Shown here piece after piece: positions 28,351 through 37,673 of a DNA stretch of 64,000 nt (position 1 is its first letter; every line of letters starts with the position of its first letter). The position numbers and the translations under genes were made by a program. This DNA comes from Trinickia sp. Y13. Lineage in GTDB: Bacteria; Pseudomonadota; Gammaproteobacteria; Burkholderiales; Burkholderiaceae. The notes beneath the pieces were generated by a model. It had not been told where the DNA came from. It made no database searches and was given only the letters and a program-made list of their open reading frames with translations. Location: contig NZ_JAKWFK010000020.1 in assembly GCF_029522115.1 (NCBI RefSeq), forward strand, positions 1 through 64,000, read 5' to 3'.

Positions 28351-28995
28351 TCAGTGGCGAACGAGCGCCATCATCGCGCCGAAGCCGACGAAGACGCCGC
28401 CCGTCAGCCGATTGAAGGCCTGCGCGACGCGCCCGCTCTTGAGCGTGGAGCCGATGCGCGCGCCGCACAGCGCATAGACGAGGTACCAGCTGACCTCGAT
28501 CACCGCGAACGTGGCGACGAGGATACCGAACTGCGGCAGGGTCGCCTTCGATGCGTCGATGAATTGGGGCAGTAGCGCAGCGGCGAACAGAATCGCCTTC
28601 GGGTTGCTGCCCGCGACGAGAAAGCCGTTGCGGTAAAGCGCGCCGAGCGAGCGCTCGCGTTTGGTCGGCCCTTCTTGCGCCAGTGCTTCATCGGCGTTCG
28701 CTGCGGCCGGCACGCTCGCACGCCACGATTTCACGCCGAGATAGATCAAGTACGCGGCGCCGATCAGACGCAGCGCGTCGAACATGGTCGGCCATGCCTT
28801 GAGGAACACGCCTAGACCGGCCGCCGATACCGACAACATGATGACGAGCGCGGAGAGGCATCCGGCCATCGTCGCCGTTGCACGGCGCAGGCTGTGCTGG
28901 GCGCTGTGCGTCATCACGACGAGCATGTTCGGCCCGGGAATGGCTGAAATCACGAAAACCGTCGCGACGAACAACCACCAGGTGTGCAAATTCAT
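28351..28995 (-). CDS. LysE/RhtB-family amino-acid exporter
   Basis: The 214-residue protein has about six hydrophobic helices and the family signature near the N-terminus (FVISAIPGPNMLVVMTHSAQ). GFLVAGSNPKAILFAAALLPQF and a C-terminal LTGGVFVGFGAMMAL are also typical. LysE/RhtB proteins export amino acids or their derivatives. The substrate is not predictable. It starts 141 bp downstream of the dehydrogenase gene on the same strand, so co-transcription is possible. Confidence 0.9.
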   Translation of the reverse strand: MNLHTWWLFVATVFVISAIPGPNMLVVMTHSAQHSLRRATATMAGCLSALVIMLSVSAAGLGVFLKAWPTMFDALRLIGAAYLIYLGVKSWRASVPAAANADEALAQEGPTKRERSLGALYRNGFLVAGSNPKAILFAAALLPQFIDASKATLPQFGILVATFAVIEVSWYLVYALCGARIGSTLKSGRVAQAFNRLTGGVFVGFGAMMALVRH

Positions 28996-29136
28996 GATGC
29001 GAGGCTTCCCAAAGAATGGCGCAAAACGTCGATTATGCGCGCGATCTCATAGCCATGCAGGCGCTCGCGCATCGGGTTTCGCCGCTGCGTCGTGTGCAGC
29101 GGGCGCGCTCGCCTCGCCTCGCACGCAAGCGATCGA

Positions 29137-30006
29137 TCAGCGCCCGGCGCGCCGCGCGGCTACCTCGCCGAGCACGGCAAAGTCTTTCTCGCCCTCGCCT
29201 CGCGCCATGACTTCCAGCAAGTTGTCGCGCAGCAGGCTGCCGATGGGCATCGGCGTCGAATTCGCCTCGGCCGCAGCCAATGCGAGCCGGACGTCCTTCA
29301 GGCCGAGCCGCGCCTTGAACAAGGCCGGCTCGTAGCGCCGCTCGGCGATGAGCTTGCCGTAGCCCGCATACACGGGCCCCGGGAATACGCTGGACGTGAT
29401 GACATCGAGGTAGTCGGTTACCGTCACGCCATGCGCGGTGAGAAGCGATGCAGCCTCGCCAAGCGTTTCGATGGCCGATGCGAGCGTGAAGTTGGCCGCG
29501 AGCTTGATGACGTTGGCGTGTTCCGGCAGGGAGCCGATGCGCCAAGTCTTCTGCCCGATGGCGTCGAACACGGGTTGGACGCGGTCGATCGCTTCGGCCG
29601 GCCCCGCCGCGATGATCGTCAGCTTCGCAGCGGCCGCCACGTCGGGCCGACCCATGACCGGCGCCGCCACATAGTGGATGCCGCGCGCGGCATGATCGCG
29701 CGCCTGCGCCTGCGCGAGCGCGATCGACACCGTGGACATGTTCACATGGACGAGCCCGCGCGGCGCGTGCTCGAGCAAGGCCGCATCCACCACGTCGAGC
29801 ACTGCCCCATCGTCGGCGAGCATGGAAAACACCGCGTCGCCCGAAAAAGCGGCCGCCGGCGCGTCGACGATGCGCGCACCGAGTTCCGCTAGCGGGGCGG
29901 CCCGCTCGCGCGTGCGGTTCCATACGCGCACCTGATGGCCCGCTTTGAGCATGTTTTCGACCATCGCATGGCCCATGTTCCCCAAACCGATAAAGCCGAC
30001 ATCCAT
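29137..30006 (-). CDS. NAD(P)-dependent beta-hydroxyacid dehydrogenase
   Basis: The 289-residue protein belongs to the 3-hydroxyisobutyrate dehydrogenase / GLYR family. It starts MDVGFIGLGNMGHAMVENML (Rossmann GxGxxG), has the substrate-binding VAAPVMGRP (family motif APVxG), and the catalytic Lys in NVIKLAANFTLAS. Members reduce or oxidise beta-hydroxyacids or succinic/glyoxylic semialdehydes; the substrate here is unknown. GAGGGGA precedes the ATG. A much longer in-frame extension upstream is rejected because it overlaps the divergent Mut7-C gene. Confidence 0.9.
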   Translation of the reverse strand: MDVGFIGLGNMGHAMVENMLKAGHQVRVWNRTRERAAPLAELGARIVDAPAAAFSGDAVFSMLADDGAVLDVVDAALLEHAPRGLVHVNMSTVSIALAQAQARDHAARGIHYVAAPVMGRPDVAAAAKLTIIAAGPAEAIDRVQPVFDAIGQKTWRIGSLPEHANVIKLAANFTLASAIETLGEAASLLTAHGVTVTDYLDVITSSVFPGPVYAGYGKLIAERRYEPALFKARLGLKDVRLALAAAEANSTPMPIGSLLRDNLLEVMARGEGEKDFAVLGEVAARRAGR

Positions 30007-30123
30007 CGCTTGTCCCCTCGCAGAAACGAAAAAGCGCAGTAAAGCACGATTGCGGCGAATTTGCCGGCCAGCGAGGGCGGCGCGGGCCGCGCACGCGGGC
30101 GTAGTCGGTGCGATACTCGTTCG

Positions 30124-30885
30124 ATGCCTACCGTCACCGCCACGTTCCGGTTTTACGAAGAACTGAACGATTTCCTCGCGCGGCCGCTGCGCTCGCGCGC
30201 GTTCAGCTGCGTCTGCGCCCGCAACGCCACGACCAAGCACATGATCGAGGCCCTCGGCGTGCCGCATACGGAGGTGGAATTGATCCTCGTGAACGGCGAA
30301 TCGGCGGGATTCGATCGCGTGCTCGCGGATGGGGATCGCGTCGCCGTCTATCCCAAGTTCGAAGCGCTCGACGTAACGCCGCTCCTGCGCGTGCGCGAAA
30401 GGCCGTTGCGCACAACACGGTTCGTGGCCGATGCGCACCTGGGCGGCCTCGCGCGGCTGCTTCGTCTGGCCGGTTTCGACACGCTGTACGACAACCATTT
30501 CGCCGACGACGAGATCGAGGCGCTCGCCGCCTCGCAAGAGCGCATCGTGCTCACGCGAGATCGCGAGTTGCTCAAGCGCCGCACGATCACGCACGGCTGC
30601 TACGTGCGCTCGCTCAAACCGCAAATGCAACTGCAGGAAGTCGTCGATCGGCTCGACCTGGCCGGGAGCGTGCGCGCGTTCCGGCTGTGCCTCACCTGCA
30701 ACGCGCCGCTGCGGCGAATCGATCGAGTCGAAGCGCAAGGCCGCGCCCCCGAAGGCGTGCTCGAGCGGCATTCGCAATTCGTCACTTGTGACGTATGCAG
30801 GCGCGTCTTCTGGGAGGGATCGCATTGGGAGCGGATGCGCACGCTCATCGATGCGCTCGCCCCACCGCCTCGCCCGGCCTCGTGA
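30124..30885 (+). CDS. Mut7-C RNAse-domain protein with ubiquitin-like N-terminus
   Basis: The 253-residue product has an N-terminal ubiquitin/ThiS-like fold (residues 1 to about 90: ATFRFYEELNDFL, VNGESAGFDRVLADGDRVAVY). A Mut7-C PIN-like nuclease domain follows (RFVADAHLGGLARLLRLAGFDT, with acidic DDEIEAL and TRDRELL) and ends with a zinc ribbon (CLTCNAPL ... CDVCRRVFW). The combination matches the Mut7-C / Mut7-C ubiquitin families. These are predicted RNases, little studied in bacteria. It is divergent from the dehydrogenase gene with 117 bp between. Confidence 0.88.
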   Translation: MPTVTATFRFYEELNDFLARPLRSRAFSCVCARNATTKHMIEALGVPHTEVELILVNGESAGFDRVLADGDRVAVYPKFEALDVTPLLRVRERPLRTTRFVADAHLGGLARLLRLAGFDTLYDNHFADDEIEALAASQERIVLTRDRELLKRRTITHGCYVRSLKPQMQLQEVVDRLDLAGSVRAFRLCLTCNAPLRRIDRVEAQGRAPEGVLERHSQFVTCDVCRRVFWEGSHWERMRTLIDALAPPPRPAS

Positions 30886-31496
30886 AACGGGGCGGCATCG
30901 CTTCGACGAACCCCGCGCGATTTCAGGCCACCGCTGCCACCGCCGACCGTTGCCACTGTTGCGCCGATCCCACATCGCCTTCGCGCGCCAAGCCGGTTCG
31001 AACCCGTTCAATCTTCAGGACGACGAAGCATTCTTGGCGCTCGAGCGCACGCTCGGGCGCGAAAAAATTGAGGTGGCACCAAACTCGCTTATTGACGCAT
31101 CTTCGATGCAACAACTAAAATTCAACCAATTCCACAAATGGGGCATATGCCTTGGACAGTTGCAGTAGTCGACCTTCGAACAGTATTTCCGCCTGATCGG
31201 CACGACGTCCGCTAATGCTTCCCTAAGCCGCCGTCTTGCCAGCAGGCAGACGGTGCGCGCCGCAGTTTCTCCCTAGTTCTCCGCGCATCGATTTTCGAAT
31301 GGCCAACGCGCCGTTCGGACGCCGCTTCGCGTGTATCTCACGCAAGCGCGTCCGTCGGTTCGAAGCCGCGAGCGGCTTGCGCTCGCGGTTCGCACGCACA
31401 CGCCGGCCCGCGCTCGCCACGAGCTAAAGCGCGCGGCCGCCGTGCCGATGAACACGGTCGTACGCGCCATGCGCGAGCGCTAGAGAGAAAGTAGAA
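30886..31496. other. Intergenic region with possible gene remnant
   Basis: No intact gene is visible in 611 bp. From about 31010 to 31168 a rightward frame without a start codon reads like true protein (segments FNLQDDEAFLALERTLG and QLKFNQFHKWGICLG) and is AT-richer than its surroundings. It may be the 3' end of a decayed gene. The rest probably holds the promoter of the NRAMP-like gene. I could not match the region to a manganese or other riboswitch. Confidence 0.35.
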
Positions 31497-33152
31497 ATGT
31501 CCACACCCATCAACGTTTCGCCCACCCGGGGCGCCGTGCTCGACGACGCGCACGTCGGCGACATCAAAGGGGCCTTCGGGACGATCGCTCACCACGACAC
31601 GGCGCCGCGCCGCGGGTGGGCCGCCCGTCTGCGCACCCTGCTCGCGATCTTGGGGCCGGGGCTCATCGTCATGGTCGGCGACAACGACGCCGGCGCGTTC
31701 GGCACTTATACGCAGGCGGGCCAGAACTACGGCACGACGCTTTTGTGGACGCTCGCACTGTTGATTCCCGTGCTGTACGTCAACCAGGAAATGGTGTTGC
31801 GGTTGGGCGCGGTAACGGGCGTAGGACACGCCCGCTTGATCTTTCAGCGCTTCGGCAAATTCTGGGGTGCCTTCAGCGTGGTGGATCTGTTTCTGCTCAA
31901 CGCGCTGACCATCGTCACCGAATTCATCGGCATCACGTTCGCGCTCGGCTTTTTGGGCGTGCCCAAAGTGCTCGGCGTGTGCATCGCGGCCGTCTTGACG
32001 ATGGCCGCCGTCAGCACGGGCGACTTCCGCCGCTTCGAACGGTTCGCCATTGTGCTCTGTGTGCTCAGCCTGCTGCTCGTGCCAGTGCTCGTTTCGATCC
32101 ATCCGCCGGTCGGCACGATCGCACGCGATTTCCTGGTGCCGAGCTGGCCCCAGCACGCGAGGCTCTCCGACGTCATGCTGCTCGTGATCGGCATCGTGGG
32201 GACGACCGTTGCGCCGTGGCAGTTGTTTTTCCAGCAAAGCTACATCATCGATAAGCGCATCACGCCGCGCTTCATGAAGTACGAAAAGATCGATCTGTGG
32301 ATCGGCATCGGCTTCGTCGTGGTGGGCGCGGTCGCAATGATGGCGTTCACGGCGGCGCTGTTCGCCGGGCGCCCGGAATTCGGTCGGTTCACCGATGCCG
32401 GCGGTGTCATCGCGGGGCTGCACAGGTATGTCGGCGAAACGTCGGCCACCATCTTCGCCGTCGCGTTGCTCGACGCTTCCATCATCGGAGCCGCCGCCGT
32501 GTCGCTCTCGACGGCCTATGCGATCGGCGATGTGTTCGGCATTCGCCACTCGCTGCATCGCAGCGTGTCCGATGCGAAAGGCTTTTACGTCGTCTACTTC
32601 GCGATCATTGTTTTCGCGGCCGCGCTCGTGCTGATGCCGGGTAGCCCGCTCGGGCTGCTCACGGTTGCCGTGCAAACGCTGGCCGGCGTCCTGCTGCCTA
32701 GCGCCACGGTCTTCCTGCTCTTGCTGTGCAATGACAAAGCAGTGCTCGGCCCATGGGTGAATTCGAAACGGCTGAACGTGTTTACGGGCGCGGTGGTCGC
32801 CGTCCTGGTCGTGCTCTCGATCATCTTGACCGCCGCAACCGTCTTTCCCGACATCTCGGGCCAGGCCATCGTCGCGATTCTCGCCGGTGGGGCGTTGCTG
32901 TTCGCTGCAGCATATCTCGGCACGGAAGCGTGGCGGCGCATGACCCGCGCGAAGGACGATGCACAGCTGGCGACTACGCCTGCGCCACATGAGCTTGCTC
33001 ATCGCAACGCCTGGCGCATGCCGCCGCTGCACGAGCTGCCGCCGCCCGTGCTGACGCTCACGACGCGCCTATGGATGGGGGCGCTGCGCGGCTACCTCGT
33101 CGTTGCCGTTGGGCTCGTCATCGTCAAGGTGGTGCAGATGGCGATGCATTGA
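31497..33152 (+). CDS. NRAMP-related divalent metal transporter with atypical metal site
   Basis: The 551-residue membrane protein follows the NRAMP plan (about 11 helices: GPGLIVMVGDNDAGAFGTY in TM1, VGTTVAPWQLFFQQSYIID in TM6). It has a hydrophilic N-terminal extension of about 45 residues. The canonical DPGN of TM1 is replaced by DNDAG and the MPH of TM6 by APW, so the metal-coordinating Met and Asn are missing. Similar losses are reported for NRAMP-related magnesium transporters, so Mg2+ or Mn2+ is more plausible than Fe2+. This is inference. It is clearly distinct from the canonical MntH at 39561. It ends at a bidirectional terminator. Confidence 0.85.
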   Translation: MSTPINVSPTRGAVLDDAHVGDIKGAFGTIAHHDTAPRRGWAARLRTLLAILGPGLIVMVGDNDAGAFGTYTQAGQNYGTTLLWTLALLIPVLYVNQEMVLRLGAVTGVGHARLIFQRFGKFWGAFSVVDLFLLNALTIVTEFIGITFALGFLGVPKVLGVCIAAVLTMAAVSTGDFRRFERFAIVLCVLSLLLVPVLVSIHPPVGTIARDFLVPSWPQHARLSDVMLLVIGIVGTTVAPWQLFFQQSYIIDKRITPRFMKYEKIDLWIGIGFVVVGAVAMMAFTAALFAGRPEFGRFTDAGGVIAGLHRYVGETSATIFAVALLDASIIGAAAVSLSTAYAIGDVFGIRHSLHRSVSDAKGFYVVYFAIIVFAAALVLMPGSPLGLLTVAVQTLAGVLLPSATVFLLLLCNDKAVLGPWVNSKRLNVFTGAVVAVLVVLSIILTAATVFPDISGQAIVAILAGGALLFAAAYLGTEAWRRMTRAKDDAQLATTPAPHELAHRNAWRMPPLHELPPPVLTLTTRLWMGALRGYLVVAVGLVIVKVVQMAMH

Positions 33153-33203
33153 GGGCGTAAGCGGCGCCGAGCGAATTGGCGCGATCATCGAGCAAGCGAT
33201 AGT

Positions 33204-33235
33204 AAAGGCGAAGCCATTGGCTTCGCCTTTCTTTT
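33204..33235. terminator. Bidirectional intrinsic terminator
   Basis: A perfect 12-bp stem (AAAGGCGAAGCC / GGCTTCGCCTTT) with a 3-base loop is followed by CTTTT, between the convergent NRAMP-like and aldolase genes. Confidence 0.85.
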
Positions 33236-33252
33236 ACCGTCGCACCGCATCC

Positions 33253-34275
33253 TCACGCCGTGGCTTCGTCCTTCGCGGCATAGCATCCGCGCGCAGCGGC
33301 GCTGTTCAATTTCGCACGCTTGAGCAGCGCCTGCTGAGCGATGCCGATGTTGGCGGTCTGGCCACGCCAAGCGTCGAGCGGCGGCTCTTGTAGCGCGCGA
33401 CCATAGGAAAAGCTGAGCGGCCACGGACGGCGGCCGATCCGATTGATCGCATCGAGGTGAGCGCTCGCTTGCACCGGTGTTTGCCCGCCCGACAGGAAAT
33501 AGATGCCGGCAACGGCCGGCGGCACCGTGCGGCCGAGAACCGACACCGTGCGCGCAGCCACTTCGCTCACGCCGGCTGCACGCGCGGCAGCTTTGCCGGC
33601 CAATACCATGCTCGGTTTGAGCAGCATGAGCTCCAACGCCACGCCATGCCGGTGCAGTGCGTGAAACACCTCGTGCAATACCGCTTCCGTCACTTGCGCG
33701 CAGCGGTCGATCGAGTGACCGCCATCCATCAGCACCTCGGGTTCGACGATCGGCACGATGCCCGCTGCTTGGCAAATGGCAGCGTAGCGCGCCAGCGACT
33801 CGGCGTTGGCTTCGATGGCCAGGCGGCTCGGCAATGTATCCGACACGTTGTAGACGGCGCGCCACTTCGCGAATCGGGCGCCTTGCGCCTTGTATTTCTC
33901 GAGCCGCGCGGCAAGGCCGTCGAGCCCTTGCGTGATCTCGTCGCCTTCGGCATGTGCAAGCGGGATCTTGCCCGTATCGACCTTGATGCCCGGAACGATG
34001 CCCTGCCGCGCAGCGAGGCTCGGTAGCGGCTCGCCATCGGCGGCGCACTGGCCAAGCGTTTCTTCATAGAGGATGACGCCGCTCACATATTGCGCAAGGC
34101 CCGGCGTCGACAGCAAGAGCTCACGCCACGCACGGCGGTTTTCCTCTGTCGATTCGACGTCGATGCTCTTGAACCGCTTCGCGATGGTGGGGCCGCTTTC
34201 GTCCGCGGCCAGTAGGCCTTTGCCGTTTTGCACGATGGCGTCGATCGTGGCTTGCAGTGCGCTGTCCGTTTGCAT
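33253..34275 (-). CDS. Class I fructose-bisphosphate aldolase
   Basis: The 340-residue enzyme cleaves fructose 1,6-bisphosphate to the two triose phosphates through a Schiff base. It has family landmarks: LLAADESGPTIAKRF near the N-terminus, PGIKVDTG, VPIVEPEVLMDG, the Schiff-base lysine in ELMLLKPSMVL, and GIYFLSGGQTP. It is the eukaryote-like class I type, which needs no metal. AGGAGGAG is an excellent ribosome binding site. It is monocistronic. Confidence 0.95.
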   Translation of the reverse strand: MQTDSALQATIDAIVQNGKGLLAADESGPTIAKRFKSIDVESTEENRRAWRELLLSTPGLAQYVSGVILYEETLGQCAADGEPLPSLAARQGIVPGIKVDTGKIPLAHAEGDEITQGLDGLAARLEKYKAQGARFAKWRAVYNVSDTLPSRLAIEANAESLARYAAICQAAGIVPIVEPEVLMDGGHSIDRCAQVTEAVLHEVFHALHRHGVALELMLLKPSMVLAGKAAARAAGVSEVAARTVSVLGRTVPPAVAGIYFLSGGQTPVQASAHLDAINRIGRRPWPLSFSYGRALQEPPLDAWRGQTANIGIAQQALLKRAKLNSAAARGCYAAKDEATA

Positions 34276-34507
34276 CGTCTGCTCCTCCTAGGGCGAAAAA
34301 GCTTCGTGCGCGGAACCGAGCGCGCGCGAGGCCTCGTTCCAGTGTGCGCGGCAGAGCATGCATGTGCCAGCTGTCGATGTGCGCTCGACCGCTTTTGGCC
34401 GTTCGAATAAGCGAGCAATCGCAGTGCCCGCACCCGTGGGCGAGCGCGGCATGGGGACGAAGAGAAGGCCGAGCGCATCGCACGGGGGAGCGCCGCCGAT
34501 GAGCCGC

Positions 34508-34558
34508 AAAAAAAGACCGCGGACCGGCGAGCCCGCAAAGGCAAGCCGGCCCGCGGTC
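34508..34558 (-). terminator. Intrinsic terminator of the EamA transcript
   Basis: Read leftward, a 14-bp stem (34545-34558 with 34515-34528, one mismatch) is followed by seven T. It lies about 80 bp after the EamA stop. The rest of the 360-bp gap between the aldolase and EamA genes shows no gene. Confidence 0.88.
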
Positions 34559-34635
34559 GGACCGAAACCGACGACCTGCGTCGCATCGGCGGCCGAAGAC
34601 CCGCCGAGCGACTGGCCGAACCTGGCAGACCCCGC

Positions 34636-35547
34636 TCAGCGCGCCGGCGCGCGACGGGTTCCCTTCAAGAACGGCAGCTGACGAAACACATTGAATGCGA
34701 TCAGATTGCCCAGCACGACGAGCGCGAGGCCAATCACCGCCGGGGCCGACCATCGATAGCCTTCGAACACGGTCGACACCGCGAGCGCGACGAAGGGAAA
34801 CAAGACCGTGGAATAGGCCGCGCGCTCCGGCCCGATCCGGCCGACGAGCGTCAAATACGTGGTGAAGCCGATCACCGAACCGGGCACGGCCAGATACAGC
34901 AGGGCACCCAAATACCGCGGCGTCCATTCGGGTTGAAACGAGAAGCCCGCTGCGAGGCTGCCCAGCGTCAACACGCTAGCGCCGATCAGCATGGCCCAGC
35001 CGTTGGTCACGCTAGGATGCAGGCCCATCGACTGCATCCGGCTGGACAGCAGATTCCCGGCAGAAAAGCACATCGTGCCGACCAGGGTGATCGCTAGGCC
35101 CAGCCACATCGTCTTGTCGCCTGCGTGGTCCGCAACCTGAGGCGCGAACAGGCAGAGGATGCCGACAAGGCCCAGCAGGGCGCCCAGGATCGCGCTCGGC
35201 TGCAGCGCGCGGCCCATGAACAGCCGCCCGTTGACCGCGTTGAACAGCGGGGCGGTGGAAAACACGACTGCGACGAGGCCGCTCGGCACGATTTGCTCGG
35301 CGTAGTAGAAGCACAGGAAGTTGCAGCAAAACAGCGCCAACCCCTGCGCGAACAACAACGGCCAGGCGGCGCGGGGCGGGCGCATCGGGCGGCCCGTCAT
35401 GCGCACGATCGCCAGCATGACGATCGAGGCAAGGATGAAACGGAACGCGATGGAGACGGGCGGCTCCACGACACCGGTCTGCCACTTGATGGCGATCCAA
35501 GTCGTGCCCCAAATCAGCACCGTGGTCGAATAAAGCAGCAAGTTCAT
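34636..35547 (-). CDS. EamA/DMT-family transporter
   Basis: The 303-residue protein has about ten hydrophobic helices in two EamA repeats, starting MNLLLYSTTVLIWGTTWIAI, a typical N-terminus, with PLFNAVNGRLFMG and GSVIGFTTYLTLVGRIGP further on. Drug/metabolite transporters of this type usually export amino acids or other metabolites. The substrate is unknown. I chose the ATG just before the first helix; an upstream in-frame extension has non-protein-like composition. It is divergent from an AraC gene that may control it. Confidence 0.9.
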   Translation of the reverse strand: MNLLLYSTTVLIWGTTWIAIKWQTGVVEPPVSIAFRFILASIVMLAIVRMTGRPMRPPRAAWPLLFAQGLALFCCNFLCFYYAEQIVPSGLVAVVFSTAPLFNAVNGRLFMGRALQPSAILGALLGLVGILCLFAPQVADHAGDKTMWLGLAITLVGTMCFSAGNLLSSRMQSMGLHPSVTNGWAMLIGASVLTLGSLAAGFSFQPEWTPRYLGALLYLAVPGSVIGFTTYLTLVGRIGPERAAYSTVLFPFVALAVSTVFEGYRWSAPAVIGLALVVLGNLIAFNVFRQLPFLKGTRRAPAR

Positions 35548-35738
35548 GAGGCTCTCATGTTCTGTCGAAGGTTTCGCAACGGGCCGGTATGCCCAAGCGC
35601 GTTCACTATGCGGCGGCGGCGCACGATTCGCGTTGTCTATCCTTGCGGTTTTATTCCCGCGCACGGGGCGCGACGGCGGGCACGGGTGCGCCGCTTTCTC
35701 TATACTCATGCGGTCATGATCCGATTCTTATCGCCGCC

Positions 35739-36710
35739 GTGAACGCGAGCCCCTTCGCCCTTGCCCCGACCGACGCTTCGTGCGTCGATGCACCGCCGTT
35801 CGGCATGCATTCGGTCGGCGTGACGCTGGCCAACGCGAATGCCACGCTGGAGCGTTTCGCCTGGCTGGGGGATCGGCTGGCCGCGGCGATTTGGCGGCGG
35901 GACATCGTCGAAGACGAAACGGCCTACGATCGGCCCGGCCATCACACGCTCTCGTGCTACCTGAACGGCGGCTATCGCACCGAGCGGCAGAAGCTGCCCG
36001 GCCAGTACGGTGCGCCGGCTCGGCTGTGCGCGCTGCCGGGCGACCACGAATCGCGCTGGTGGGTGCGGGGCCACATGCATTTCTTCCATCTGTACTTCCT
36101 GCCCGAGCACTTCACCCAGCGCGCCGTGCAAGAGCTCGATCGCGAACCGCGCGAACTGACGCTGGCCGATCGCACCTACTTCGAAGACGCCCATATCGCC
36201 GCGCTGTGCCGCGCGCTCGCGGCGCAATCGTGGGACGCGCCCGACGAGCGCCTGCGCGCGAACGAAGCGGCCCACGAAATCCTGAGCCTATTGCTGCGCA
36301 GCCAATCTGTGCGCCGCAGCGACGCGCCCGTCAAGGGTGGCCTCGCGCCCGTCGTGCGGCGGCGCTTGCGCGATTACATCGAAGCGCATTTGTGCGGCGC
36401 GATTACGCTCGGCGACCTATCAGAGGTCGCTTGCCTGTCGGAATTTCATCTGTCGCGCATGTTCCGGGCCTCGTTCGGCATGCCGCCGCACGCCTGGATT
36501 GCGGGCCGGCGCGCCGAGCTCGCGCGGCAATTGCTGCGCACGACGCTACTGCCGCTGGACGAAATCGCCGAACGAGCCGGCTATGCCGACGCAAGCCATT
36601 TCAGCCATCGGTTTCGCGCGGCCGTGGGCGCCTCGCCGCTCGCTTATCGGCGGGCGCTCAAATGCGACTTCAACGCTTCGATGACGGCTGCGACTTTCGG
36701 CGAAGGCTGA
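35739..36710 (+). CDS. AraC-family transcriptional regulator
   Basis: The roughly 323-residue product has a C-terminal AraC/XylS DNA-binding domain with both HTHs: GDLSEVACLSEFHLSRMFR and DEIAERAGYADASHFSHRFR. A variable N-terminal ligand domain precedes them. The start is uncertain. The GTG at 35739 gives a typical length; an in-frame ATG at 35589 would leave only 41 bp to the divergent EamA start. Its last 67 bp overlap the 3' end of the convergent LysR gene. It may regulate the divergent EamA transporter. Confidence 0.8.
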   Translation: MNASPFALAPTDASCVDAPPFGMHSVGVTLANANATLERFAWLGDRLAAAIWRRDIVEDETAYDRPGHHTLSCYLNGGYRTERQKLPGQYGAPARLCALPGDHESRWWVRGHMHFFHLYFLPEHFTQRAVQELDREPRELTLADRTYFEDAHIAALCRALAAQSWDAPDERLRANEAAHEILSLLLRSQSVRRSDAPVKGGLAPVVRRRLRDYIEAHLCGAITLGDLSEVACLSEFHLSRMFRASFGMPPHAWIAGRRAELARQLLRTTLLPLDEIAERAGYADASHFSHRFRAAVGASPLAYRRALKCDFNASMTAATFGEG

Positions 36711-37552
36711 CGCGCCGAGGGGTAGACGGCTTGGATCGCGGCAGGCTCGCCCGCCCATCGCGGAAATAGACGAACGAGCCGCCCGGCCGCCAGGTCCTCT
36801 TCGATCGAAAAATCGGTAAGGAGCGCGAAGCCTGCGCCCGCGAGCGCGGCCGCGCGGCAAGCGGTGGCCGTATTGGCAACGAACGCCGGCTGGCAGCGGA
36901 CCCGCAAGCGCTGCCCGCCCGCGCCCGACAAGGCCAGGGTGTTGGGGTGCGGGATCGTCGATAAGGCCACGAACGGCATCTCGCTCAGGCCGCCCGGCGA
37001 TTTGGGCAACTTGTGGTGCGCGAGGAAGTCGGGGCTGGCGACGAGCCAGCGCAGATACTGCCCGAGCCGAGCCGATCGATAGCTCGAATCCTTTAGGTTT
37101 CCTAAACGAATGGCTAGGTCGATCCGCTCCGCGACGAGATCGGCGTATCCGTCCGCGCACATCAGTTCGATTTGCAACTGCGGATGCGTGCGCTGCAGCG
37201 CGACCAATGCCGGCGCCACGACGAGCGCCCCGTAGTCGATCGGCGATGCAATACGCACTGCGCCGCGCAATGGTCCCGAGTGAGTGGCGATGGCGGCGAG
37301 GGCATCGCTTGCCGTGCGCAGGCACGCCCGGCTCGCTTCGTACAGCGTGCGCCCTGCCTCGGTCAAGCTCGAGCGCCGCGTCGTGCGCACGATCAGCGTC
37401 GTGCCCACTTCCGCTTCGAGGCGCTGCATATGCGTGCTGACCATCGTCTTGGCCAGCCCGAGCCGCTCTGCCGCCGCGCTGAGCGAGCCGCTCTCCACCA
37501 CGGCCGCGAAGACGACGAGACGATTGAGATTGATATCGCGCAATTGTGGCAT
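36644..37552 (-). CDS. LysR-family transcriptional regulator
   Basis: The 302-residue LysR protein has an HTH near the N-terminus (FAAVVESGSLSAAAERLGLA, then KTMVSTHMQRLEAEVG) and an effector domain typical of the CrgA-like subgroup. I chose the ATG giving MPQLRDINLNRLVVFA; the longer in-frame start is less likely. It is divergent from the GST-PNPOx pair (122 bp between) and is the natural candidate to control it. The 3' end overlaps the convergent AraC gene by 67 bp. Confidence 0.9.
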   Translation of the reverse strand: MPQLRDINLNRLVVFAAVVESGSLSAAAERLGLAKTMVSTHMQRLEAEVGTTLIVRTTRRSSLTEAGRTLYEASRACLRTASDALAAIATHSGPLRGAVRIASPIDYGALVVAPALVALQRTHPQLQIELMCADGYADLVAERIDLAIRLGNLKDSSYRSARLGQYLRWLVASPDFLAHHKLPKSPGGLSEMPFVALSTIPHPNTLALSGAGGQRLRVRCQPAFVANTATACRAAALAGAGFALLTDFSIEEDLAAGRLVRLFPRWAGEPAAIQAVYPSARQPSPKVAAVIEALKSHLSARR

Positions 37553-37673
37553 GAGCGATTGTCCACCTTCGATGGATTGTGATTCGTCGATTATCCATCT
37601 TATGCGGCCAATCCGGCTGCGATACGCTTCGCATCGAGTCAATCGATCTTCTTTCATCGTAAGGACCAGCCCT

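Noticed and set aside
30985-31005. Sequence GGTTCGAACCC resembling a tRNA T-loop
   Set aside because: No acceptor stem or anticodon arm can be formed around it. It is a chance palindrome.
31338-33032. A 564-codon leftward frame opposite the NRAMP-like gene
   Set aside because: It is His/Asp/Arg-rich, lacks a ribosome binding site, and mirrors the codon pattern of the membrane-protein gene on the other strand. It is a shadow frame.
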